DNA of 64,000 bases from CAZNVB01 sp964651495. Its GTDB lineage: Bacteria; Acidobacteriota; Aminicenantia; Aminicenantales; UBA8522. The notes under the pieces were generated by a model that was not told the origin of the DNA, did not search any database, and saw only the letters and a list, made by a program, of their open reading frames with translations. The stretch's first letter is position 1; every line of letters begins with the position of its first letter. Shown here piece after piece: positions 52,084-59,475 of the stretch. Location of the stretch: contig CAZYWP010000004.1 of the NCBI GenBank assembly GCA_964651495.1, positions 5,715 through 69,714 of the forward strand. The letters are read 5' to 3'. Position numbers and translations under genes: made by a program.

Positions 52084-52611
52084 TCACAGCTCCTCGACGA
52101 CGACCTGATCGTTAGTATAAACACAGATGCCGGCGCTGATAAGCAGGGCCTCGAGAGCGATCTCCTTGGCCGAGAGGTCGGCGTACTTGATGAGGGCCCG
52201 CGCCGCCGCCAGAGCGTACGGCCCGCCAGAGCCGATGGCGATGATCCCGTCGTCCGGCTCGACGACGTCCCCCGTCCCCGAAATCAGGAAGGCGCTGTTT
52301 TTGTCGGCCACGACGAGCAGAGCTTCGAGCTGCCGCAGGGCTTTGTCCAGACGCCAGTCCTTGGCCAGCTCGATCGCCGCCCGGGACAGGTTGCCGCGGT
52401 ATTCTTCCAGCTTGTTCTCGAACCGGGAGAAGAGGGCAAAGGCATCTGAGGTGGCGCCGGCAAACCCGGCCAGGACCTTGTCCTTGTGCAGCCGGCGGAT
52501 TTTTCTGGCCGTCTGCTTGAGGATGGTCTGGCCCATCGAGACCTGGCCGTCGCCGGCCATGGCCAGCTGCCCTTTATGCCGAACACAAATGACTGTCGTT
52601 GCGCGTATCAT
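52084..52611 (-). CDS. hslV: ATP-dependent protease peptidase subunit HslV
   Basis: 175 residues of the proteasome beta fold. The N-terminal nucleophile is expected to be Thr5 in ATTVICVRHKGQLAMAGDGQVSMG, preceded by four residues MIRA rather than only Met, so a short propeptide must be removed. Other conserved parts include VLAGFAGATSDAFALFSRFE and AIGSGGPYALAAARAL. It forms the hexameric double ring capped by HslU. GATGAGG precedes the ATG. A YdbL-like gene lies 121 nt upstream. Confidence 0.96.
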   Translation of the reverse strand: MIRATTVICVRHKGQLAMAGDGQVSMGQTILKQTARKIRRLHKDKVLAGFAGATSDAFALFSRFENKLEEYRGNLSRAAIELAKDWRLDKALRQLEALLVVADKNSAFLISGTGDVVEPDDGIIAIGSGGPYALAAARALIKYADLSAKEIALEALLISAGICVYTNDQVVVEEL

Positions 52612-52704
52612 GCCTCATCCTTTCCCGAGATCATGATAAACCACCCCCGCGGCAATGTAAAGCCAGGCAGGAGCAAGCATCTTCTATGATGATGTGATGG
52701 GGGC

Positions 52705-52733
52705 GGGTCCTGTCGCGTCCCCGACTCGTCCTC
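52705..52733 (+). repeat. Partial relative of the 36-kb inverted-repeat element
   Basis: GGGTCCTGTC, GCGTCCCCG and GTCCTC occur in the same order and near-same spacing as on the minus strand of the element interior (about 36036-36066), differing by a 4-nt gap and small changes. It abuts the YdbL-like stop codon. The flanking 17-bp arms are not seen here. Confidence 0.4.
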
Positions 52734-53308
52734 TAGGATTTCTTGACCCAGGTTCCGTCCTCGTTTTGGACCCACCAGCCAGGCTGGGAGTTGCGAATCC
52801 AACTCTCGGCGAAAATTTTTTGGATGCGCGGGATCTGGCTGGACTCGATGTTCAGAGCTCCGGCCACCTCGGCGTAGAGGCTCTTCCGGTCCGCATTCTC
52901 CTCTTTGGCGAGGCTGCGGAGGTCGGCCTTTTCCTTGAGCGACAGGCCGGCTTCCTCCCTGATTTCGATAAACCCGTTGTTGGCCTCGCCCAGGCTGCCC
53001 CGTTCGAAAAGGGGCTGGAGCTTGGGGAAGCGGGCTCGGAGCGACTCCTTGAGGGCCCGGATCGCCGGGCTGGACACCTCGGTTTCCTGTTGGGCATGAG
53101 CCGCCGGAACGAAGGAAAAGGAACCGGAGAGAACAGAATCCGTGCCCTTGTCCTTCTCTTTTTCGGCCGGCCGGCGGACGTCCTCGACGATTTCATCGGC
53201 CGCTTTCTTGACCGTGGCTTCAGGGAAGTAGATGTTGATAGTGACACACGCCCAGACGATGAATACAGACGCGCCCGCGAGAATCCATCCGACTGTTTTT
53301 TTTCTCAT
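52733..53308 (-). CDS. YdbL-like (DUF1318) lipoprotein
   Basis: 191 residues. The signal peptide ends VWAC, giving lipidated Cys21, followed by VTINIYFPEATVKKAADEIVEDVR, characteristic of the DUF1318 group. A charged linker is followed by the DUF1318 core (about 85-175: IRALKESLRARFPKL and IEIREEAGLSLKEKADL, then Asn/Asp-rich helices) and a Trp-rich end PGWWVQNEDGTWVK. In E. coli YdbL is a periplasmic chaperone-like partner of YdbH and YnbE. Start 53308 has GAGG about 6 nt upstream. The YdbH-like gene is immediately upstream. Confidence 0.85.
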   Translation of the reverse strand: MRKKTVGWILAGASVFIVWACVTINIYFPEATVKKAADEIVEDVRRPAEKEKDKGTDSVLSGSFSFVPAAHAQQETEVSSPAIRALKESLRARFPKLQPLFERGSLGEANNGFIEIREEAGLSLKEKADLRSLAKEENADRKSLYAEVAGALNIESSQIPRIQKIFAESWIRNSQPGWWVQNEDGTWVKKS

Positions 53309-53404
53309 CTTGCCTCTCTCCAGAAGAAAAATCATTCCTCTATTATTATATGGATAGAACTGCCAAAAGAAAAATATCAGCTGCGGAATTTGGGAGGTGA
53401 GTGT

Positions 53405-56400
53405 TCAATATTTTTTTGAGTCACCGATTCTTTTCAGCCGGCTGACCATATCTTTGAAACTGATCATCTTGCTCGGGTCCCGGTTGATGATATTGATCCC
53501 GAACGGCCTGGCCCTGCGGACGAGATACTCGACGCCGTCCTCCTCGATCAGACCGCCGAGCAGGAAGACGTCATTCTTCAACGAACACTGGATCCCGATC
53601 CTCTCGTAGGGAAACGCGGGGACAAAGCGCAGGAAAAATGACTGCGAGGGGACGGCACCCTCCCCCTGGCTGAGAATGGTTAGGCTGTCGACGGCTTTCA
53701 GGCTGAATGTCTGCCGGACCCCCTCTTTTTTCACCGACTCAAGCCTGAAGCGGAAGCTCTCCGGCTGGCCGTAGGAGAAGGCCAGCCCCTCGATCTCCCC
53801 CCTGACAATCCCCGTCACCCGGCCAAAGGGGAGAGCATTGGTCATTTGTTCCAGGTCCAGACCGGCAAAGGAGACGTCCAGTATGGTCGTCCGTCTCCTG
53901 GAAAACGGCCGCTCCAGCCGCAGATTCCGGAGCGTTACGGTGCCGGAGAAAAGGCTGCCCCTGGCTTCACCCTGCAGGGCAATCTTATCCGAGCTGATTT
54001 CCACAGAGGGAAAATCGGCCGAGAAGCCGCCGGTCAAGAGGCTTCCGGCGGGCGCGGGGAGGACCCGAGCGAGATCGCCGTCTCGAAAGACGAGCGAGGT
54101 CCGGCCTTCAACCCGAAAGCCGTAGGGATCGACAGTGAAGGTCGTGGCGCCGAACGATGCCCGGCCTCCCCAGAGATCGATGGCCACCGGCCGGATCTGC
54201 CAGCGGTTGGGGAAACTCGATATTTCGAGCCGGAGCGGTCCGAGCGTCAACCCGGAGCCGCGCACCTCTACCACCCGGAAATATCCTCCGTTTTCCTCCT
54301 TGGGTTCTGCCTGCTTCGTTTCCAACCCGCCCCGCACAAAACAAACGGGCAGCCGGGCTTCTATGCCGGCGAGGGTCGGAATCCCGTTTCTTCCTCCGAT
54401 GCTGCCGTTCTGAACTTGGATTTGTCCGACATAGGAGAACAAATCGCCGGCCCTCTGCAGCCGGGCGTCGGAGCTCAGGGCGCCGCTCCAGGCAGCCGCA
54501 AACCCGACTTTCCCGCCCGGTCCTCCGATAAGGGCCAGCAGAGAGGCCGGATCCTCGAGTAAGACGGAGACTTGAAGGTCGAAGGAGGCGGGATTCCCGG
54601 CTTTCGCATATCCCGTCACGCCGGCCCGCCCGACGGGAAGAAGCGAGAGTTCCAGCGCCTCGATAGCGACACTCCGGGCGGGAACGACATATTCGCCGCG
54701 CCACCGGCCCCGGAGCGGATGGGCCGCCCAATCGACGTAGTATTCCCTCCAGAGGGTCTCCCCATTGGCCAAACTGAAAGAGCAGTCGAGGGAAAGAGCC
54801 CGGCCGGAGGGCGAATAGCCGCCGGAGAAGCGGAGCTCGGGCGCGAGTCCCTCGGCGGTGGCGGTGGACCCCGGGTTGTTGAACTGGAGGCCTTCGGCAG
54901 AGAAGGTGCCGCTCCCTTCCCATTTTCGCTCCGGCCGCGTTATCTCTTCGGCCGCGACCTCGAAGGCGACTTTTCCCCCAGGATTCCAGCTCGAAACCCC
55001 GGCCGGCACAAAGGGATGGAAAAACCGAAGCGTCCGGCCGAGGTCCAGGGCGGAGCTTCGGACGCGGATCGATCGTTTGCTTCCGAATCCCAGTCCGACC
55101 TCTGCCTGAATATGGAACGGGGAAAAATCGCGGCACTCCAGTTTCAGGGAGTCGAAGAAAAGCCGCCTCTTGCTTCGCTCCAAACGACCCTGGCCTTCGG
55201 CCGCGACATCGGCCAGGATTCTCTCTTCTCCCCCGATGCGGAGGCGCACTTCTTCCGCCTTTCCTTGGATGGAGGGAAGGAAGAGGAGCGAGGGGGTCAG
55301 GCGGAGCTCGACCCCCGCCGAGATGTTCCGAACGCTCAGGTTCCGGGTAATCAAATCTCCCTTCCTCAGGGCGAGCCGGCCCGCCGTCTCGATCTCCGGA
55401 AGAACACCCTTAACAGTCAAAACTCCGGAGAGGGAAGACCTCCAGGTGAATTCACGCCCGGAATAGGAAAATCCGGCATCGTTGAACGACGTCCTGAGCC
55501 GGACTTCCGTCCTCGGGCCGCGCTCCCTGGTGTGCCGCAACTCTCCTTCCACGGCGATCTCGCCTCCGACCTCCAGGGCAGCCAGCCGGGATGAAAGATA
55601 GGGTTTCAGGCGCTCAAGGATGGCGGCCGGGGAAAGAGAGGCGCGGAGACTCCAGTCAAGCGAAGAGTTTTTCCCCAGGCGGACCTGGAGAGGGCCCGAA
55701 GCCCGGGCCAGCGAAGGCAGGGCGATGTCGAGCTCGGAAAAGGAGAGCCGGTTTTCTTCCTCGAGGTACTCGCAGCGCATCTTGAGGGCGATTTCCTCCG
55801 CCGGGGAAACCTCGGTATTGTTCCACATCCCCCGCGGCGAGCCGACCGTCACCTCGCCCCTAAAAGCCGGCCTTCCCGCGAGCTGGAGCTCTCCCGCCGA
55901 CCGCAGCGACCCGGAAAAAGACAGCCTGTCCCGGTCAGAACCGAAAGCGGTCCGCACAGCGCTCATGGAGAACAGGAATACCCCCCGTTGGTCAGAGGAA
56001 CGGAGGTCGAGGTCCGCCCCGACCATCTCGGCCCGGCCTCCCGGGAAGGACATCTCCACTCCCGCATTCCTGATTTGCAGCGGGCCCAGGCGTTGCAGGC
56101 CCTCGGCCGCCGACTTCCAATCGATTCTCTGTCTTTTCGCCGGGTCCACGCTTATCCGGAGCAGGGCATTTTCGACGGTTATCTCGGTGAAGAGCGGCCG
56201 ATGGCGGGAGAACAGCCTGCCCAGGCTTCCCCCCGCCTTGATCCTGCCCAGCTCCAGACTCAGGTCCTGTCCCCTAAATGTTCCCGCCGCCTTCAGCCCG
56301 TCGACCTCGACTTGCAGCGGAAAAAGCCGGTAATCCAGTTTCTCGGCAGCAATAATAAACCCGGTCCGCCGACTAAAATAGGAGAAGAGAAGCTTCTTCG

Positions 56401-56509
56401 TCAGCGGCTTATCAAGTATGAGTACAGTCAGAACGGCGAGGGCCAGGCCAAGCGCAGTCAAGACGGCCAGGCCGAAAAGACGCAATACCCTCTTCCGATG
56501 GCGGCGCAT
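53405..56509 (-). CDS. YdbH-like AsmA-family inner-membrane-anchored protein
   Basis: 1034 residues. One N-terminal membrane span (about 11-33), then a long beta-rich AsmA-type body beginning ILDKPLTKKLLFSYFSRRTGF and continuing in repetitive strands; the C-terminal ~300 residues match the YdbH domain, with LRLEISSFPNRWQIRPVAIDLWGG, LDLEQMTNALPFGRVTGIVRG and a final GGLIEEDGVEYLVRRARPFGINIINRDP. YdbH with YnbE and YdbL is implicated in phospholipid movement between membranes. Adjacent YdbL-like gene supports the call; a separate YnbE gene is not visible. This is a second AsmA-type protein besides TamB. Confidence 0.85.
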   Translation of the reverse strand: MRRHRKRVLRLFGLAVLTALGLALAVLTVLILDKPLTKKLLFSYFSRRTGFIIAAEKLDYRLFPLQVEVDGLKAAGTFRGQDLSLELGRIKAGGSLGRLFSRHRPLFTEITVENALLRISVDPAKRQRIDWKSAAEGLQRLGPLQIRNAGVEMSFPGGRAEMVGADLDLRSSDQRGVFLFSMSAVRTAFGSDRDRLSFSGSLRSAGELQLAGRPAFRGEVTVGSPRGMWNNTEVSPAEEIALKMRCEYLEEENRLSFSELDIALPSLARASGPLQVRLGKNSSLDWSLRASLSPAAILERLKPYLSSRLAALEVGGEIAVEGELRHTRERGPRTEVRLRTSFNDAGFSYSGREFTWRSSLSGVLTVKGVLPEIETAGRLALRKGDLITRNLSVRNISAGVELRLTPSLLFLPSIQGKAEEVRLRIGGEERILADVAAEGQGRLERSKRRLFFDSLKLECRDFSPFHIQAEVGLGFGSKRSIRVRSSALDLGRTLRFFHPFVPAGVSSWNPGGKVAFEVAAEEITRPERKWEGSGTFSAEGLQFNNPGSTATAEGLAPELRFSGGYSPSGRALSLDCSFSLANGETLWREYYVDWAAHPLRGRWRGEYVVPARSVAIEALELSLLPVGRAGVTGYAKAGNPASFDLQVSVLLEDPASLLALIGGPGGKVGFAAAWSGALSSDARLQRAGDLFSYVGQIQVQNGSIGGRNGIPTLAGIEARLPVCFVRGGLETKQAEPKEENGGYFRVVEVRGSGLTLGPLRLEISSFPNRWQIRPVAIDLWGGRASFGATTFTVDPYGFRVEGRTSLVFRDGDLARVLPAPAGSLLTGGFSADFPSVEISSDKIALQGEARGSLFSGTVTLRNLRLERPFSRRRTTILDVSFAGLDLEQMTNALPFGRVTGIVRGEIEGLAFSYGQPESFRFRLESVKKEGVRQTFSLKAVDSLTILSQGEGAVPSQSFFLRFVPAFPYERIGIQCSLKNDVFLLGGLIEEDGVEYLVRRARPFGINIINRDPSKMISFKDMVSRLKRIGDSKKY

Positions 56510-56588
56510 GGCTTCAGTCCCTAAGTATTTTATAATATTTCTGACCCAAGAGCCTACTCCCTCTCTTCAAAGAACCGGCAAATCCCGG

Positions 56589-56594
56589 TATAAT
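56589..56594 (+). promoter_or_regulatory. Candidate -10 box of the cohesin-like lipoprotein gene
   Basis: Perfect TATAAT, with a weak TTCAAA at 56566-56571 as -35 (17-nt spacer). It lies 15 nt before the first ATG (56610), giving a very short leader for that start and about 27 nt for the ATG at 56628. Confidence 0.4.
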
Positions 56595-56609
56595 GTCTTT
56601 CCGACCGCC

Positions 56610-57131
56610 ATGATGCGCACCAAGCGAATGTCATTCAGAGTGCTCCTCGCGACCCTTATTCTCATCTGCTCGGGGTGCAAGAAGAACCCGATCACCGCGA
56701 CCATTTCCCCCGGCCAGGAGACGATCATGGTCATCTGCTCCCCCGCCTCCGGCGGCCCGGACGCCATCATCACGATCGCCGTGGCGATTGCGGGAAATAA
56801 CAAGGAAATCCGGGTTTTCGGACTGGACGTGGATTACGACGGCCAGATGTTCGAGTTCGATTCCGCCGGCAAGGGAAGTCTGACAGACACCTGGGCGACC
56901 GTCGACGGAAACGAGTTCGCCTCCGGGACGCTCAAAGTCGGCGGCTACGTGGGCGGGGGAAGCCCCATTCCCATTAGCAGCAACGGCACGCTGGGGCTGG
57001 TCAAGTTGAAGGTCACCGGAGCCCAGTACGGCAACGGACAGCAGAGCCAGGTCTGGATCAGACAGTACACGGATGACATTGCGGGATTCACGCCCGAATC
57101 GGCCTCTGCAGTTTTCACGCTGAAGAAGTGA
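56610..57131 (+). CDS. Lipoprotein with cohesin-like domain
   Basis: 173 residues from ATG 56610 (56613 and 56628 are in-frame alternatives). The signal peptide ends ILICSGC, so the mature lipoprotein starts at Cys22-23. The rest is a single beta-sandwich that resembles cohesins: IITIAVAIAGNNKEIRVFGL, DVDYDGQMFEFDSAG, GGGSPIPISSNGTLGLVKLKV and a closing SASAVFTLK. Cohesin folds bind dockerins or act as carbohydrate-active scaffold parts, but no dockerin is seen here. It is followed after 66 nt by a STAS-domain gene and lies divergent to the YdbH-like gene. Confidence 0.78.
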   Translation: MMRTKRMSFRVLLATLILICSGCKKNPITATISPGQETIMVICSPASGGPDAIITIAVAIAGNNKEIRVFGLDVDYDGQMFEFDSAGKGSLTDTWATVDGNEFASGTLKVGGYVGGGSPIPISSNGTLGLVKLKVTGAQYGNGQQSQVWIRQYTDDIAGFTPESASAVFTLKK

Positions 57132-57149
57132 CCCGCCGGAAATTTTCCC

Positions 57150-57178
57150 TTGCCAAATCCCTCCCGATATAGAATAAT
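57150..57178 (+). promoter_or_regulatory. Candidate promoter of the STAS-domain gene
   Basis: TTGCCA at 57150-57155, 17-nt spacer and AATAAT at 57173-57178. The predicted leader is about 12 nt and includes AGAGGG. Confidence 0.4.
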
Positions 57179-57197
57179 AATAACTCAGAGGGTGTTT

Positions 57198-57539
57198 ATG
57201 CCGGTCAGCTTCAGAGAAAAAGGCGAGGTCGTGATCCTCGACCTGTCCGGGGAGATCCGGTTCTCCGAAGCAATCTTTCCCTCCCTGAAAAAACTGATCG
57301 TCGAGCAGCTCGCCTCCGGGAAAAAGAACATCCTGCTCAATTTCGAAAAAGTCGAGTTCATCGACAGCTACGGGATCGGCGACATCGTGGCCGCACATAC
57401 GGCCGTCCAGGAGAAAAAGGGGAAGCTGAAACTGGCCCACCTCTCCCACAAAATCTGGCTGATCTTCTATTACTCCGGCCTGACCCGGATCCTGGAGATT
57501 TTCGACAGCGAGGATAAAGCCCTCAGCAGCTTTCTCTGA
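57198..57539 (+). CDS. STAS-domain protein (anti-sigma factor antagonist type)
   Basis: 113 residues consisting of one STAS domain. VVILDLSGEIRF, then NILLNFEKVEFIDSYGIGDIV with Ser57 in the position phosphorylated in SpoIIAA/RsbV, and the C-terminal helix LTRILEIFDSEDKALSSF. Such proteins bind a partner anti-sigma factor/kinase in the unphosphorylated state. No RsbW-type kinase is in the window, so its partner is elsewhere. ATG 57198 has AGAGGG upstream; an earlier frame start is unsupported. Confidence 0.9.
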   Translation: MPVSFREKGEVVILDLSGEIRFSEAIFPSLKKLIVEQLASGKKNILLNFEKVEFIDSYGIGDIVAAHTAVQEKKGKLKLAHLSHKIWLIFYYSGLTRILEIFDSEDKALSSFL

Positions 57540-57609
57540 GGATGTTCCCCGGCGGCCGGCGCCAGCGACTAAATCTTACTGAACCTATATAATTTATCGA
57601 AATTGTATG

Positions 57610-59280
57610 CTACGGGGTCTTCTCTTTAGGGCCAAGATTGTCCCTGGCCGTGAGGGCCGCCGGCCCGACTTCAGGCGCCAGCCGGTAAGGGACATCAGCC
57701 CGGCGCAGGTCGTTTCCCCAGAAGACGATGTTCCGGCTCGTTCCGCCCCGGACGTCGAAAAAGATCCCTGTTCCGGGCAGGGCCGTGTTGTGCCTGGCGG
57801 TCATGTCCTCGACCCGGTTGAGCACAACCGCCGCTGCCCCTGGTCCCGGCCCGGCCGGACGGCCGGCCAACCCATCGAGGTCCAGGCCCTGAATATCCTC
57901 GAGATAGAGGGCGCTCCTCCAGCGCTCATAGACCGGCGTGCCCCAGGCGACCTCGATATCCCTCAGCCTGAGGTTTTTGACCCGCTGGAAAACGAGGGCG
58001 TGGACGGCTTTGTCGTACGGCGCAGCCGGGTCATGGGAAATAAAAAGCTTAACGTTTTCCATGGTGATTCCATCGAGCCAGTTCTCAGGGTGTCCGCTGC
58101 AGACGCTCGAGCCGTATCCACGGGCGATCACATTCTGAATCAGGATATTGCGGATGGAACCCGCCGGCCGGTCGTCCTCTTTTTTCCAGTTCCTGTGCAC
58201 CTCGCTCCTCTTCTTGATGTTGAAATGGAACGGCTCGCCGTCGCCCCACCAGAACCAGTCGTGGCGCCGACATTCGATGACCAGGTTAGAGAGCACGACA
58301 TTGTTGACCTCGCCTCCGTCGAAGTTCATGAAGGCGATACCCCGGTTGGAGCCGGTGATGACGCAATTGTCGATGGTCACGTTCCGGATGGCGTTCATGT
58401 TCCCGTCGCAGAACTTGACGGCGCTCGAGGCCGAGGACAGACGGCAGTTGGTCACGGTGATATTCTCGCAGGGCCGGGCCGGGCCGAACCAGTTCATGGA
58501 ATAGAACACCAGAGCGTCGTCACCGGTCTCGATGGTCGAGTTGGAGATGCGCAGGTCTTTGCATCCGTCAGGATCGATGCCGTCCGCCCAGACGCCCTCT
58601 TTCAGGCTGGAGCGAATGTAAACGCCGTCGATGACCAGCCGCTCGCAGCCGTAAGGATGGATCGTCCAGGAGGGCGAATCGATGAACGACAGGCCGCTGA
58701 TCCGGACGTCTTGGCATCTCAGGAGGAGGACCAGTTTGCCGAACTGATCGGCCCTGGGGAAGGAACGGAGCAAGGGCTTGCCCAGCTTTTCCATCTCGAC
58801 CTGGTTCGGGTAGATGAAGTCATCGTGGAAATCCCCTTTCAGCCGCCATTCGTAAGCCCCTCCCCCGTCGATCGTCCCCCGCCCCTCTAAGGTTATGTTG
58901 ACCAGATCCTCTCCATAGAAGAGCGCGTCCTGGTCAAATTCATTTTTGTCCCTGCTGGAAAAGACCGTCGCGCCGGCGTCAACAAAGAACCGGACATGGC
59001 TGCGCAGACGGATCGTCCCCGCCGTATACTCACCCGGTGGCAGATAGACCATCCCGCCGCCGGACGCCGCGCAGGCATCGACCGCTTTCTGGATGGCAGC
59101 CCGGGCGCTGTCGGCCTTCTTCCCGCTGGCGCCGAAATCCTTAACGTTGAAGACCGCCGGCCCCGCCGCCGCGACGAAAGGCTCCACCCCGGCCCGAACC
59201 GGAGCAAGGGCAAAAGCGAGAGCCATGGTGATCAGGGCGGCAAGATAACTGCGGCTCCTCCTAAAGGCTCGCTCTTCCAT
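57610..59280 (-). CDS. GH28-like right-handed beta-helix protein, exported
   Basis: 556 residues with a signal peptide ending near PVRAG. The N-terminal segment VFNVKDFGASGKKADSARAAIQKAV with GGGMVYLPPGEYTAGTIRLRS is the standard opening of polygalacturonase-like helices. Two acidic catalytic motifs are visible: ADGIDPDGCKDLRI and TIETGDDALVF. The expected GHG motif reads SSASSAVKF and no RIK is found, so the active site is altered. It may act on pectin-like or other acidic polysaccharides with changed chemistry. AAGGAGG precedes the ATG. It stands alone. Confidence 0.82.
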   Translation of the reverse strand: MEERAFRRSRSYLAALITMALAFALAPVRAGVEPFVAAAGPAVFNVKDFGASGKKADSARAAIQKAVDACAASGGGMVYLPPGEYTAGTIRLRSHVRFFVDAGATVFSSRDKNEFDQDALFYGEDLVNITLEGRGTIDGGGAYEWRLKGDFHDDFIYPNQVEMEKLGKPLLRSFPRADQFGKLVLLLRCQDVRISGLSFIDSPSWTIHPYGCERLVIDGVYIRSSLKEGVWADGIDPDGCKDLRISNSTIETGDDALVFYSMNWFGPARPCENITVTNCRLSSASSAVKFCDGNMNAIRNVTIDNCVITGSNRGIAFMNFDGGEVNNVVLSNLVIECRRHDWFWWGDGEPFHFNIKKRSEVHRNWKKEDDRPAGSIRNILIQNVIARGYGSSVCSGHPENWLDGITMENVKLFISHDPAAPYDKAVHALVFQRVKNLRLRDIEVAWGTPVYERWRSALYLEDIQGLDLDGLAGRPAGPGPGAAAVVLNRVEDMTARHNTALPGTGIFFDVRGGTSRNIVFWGNDLRRADVPYRLAPEVGPAALTARDNLGPKEKTP

Positions 59281-59423
59281 TCTTCCTCCTTATTCTCTGC
59301 TTGAATTCTTATGCTCTGCTTGCTCGCCGGGATCCCAGGCTTGCATCGATCCGACCGTCGTTACTCTTTTCGCACGAATTTCAAAAATCTTCAAGCTCCG
59401 ACCCGGCTCTGACACCCTTGGGT

Positions 59424-59452
59424 TTGACCGCTATGTCTTTGTATGGTAATTA
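59424..59452 (+). promoter_or_regulatory. Candidate promoter of the large membrane protein gene
   Basis: TTGACC at 59424-59429, 17-nt spacer and TAATTA at 59447-59452. It overlaps the first in-frame ATG (59443), so if used it makes 59476 the true start. Confidence 0.4.
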
Positions 59453-59475
59453 ATAGCACGGTTGAGTTCGCAGGC

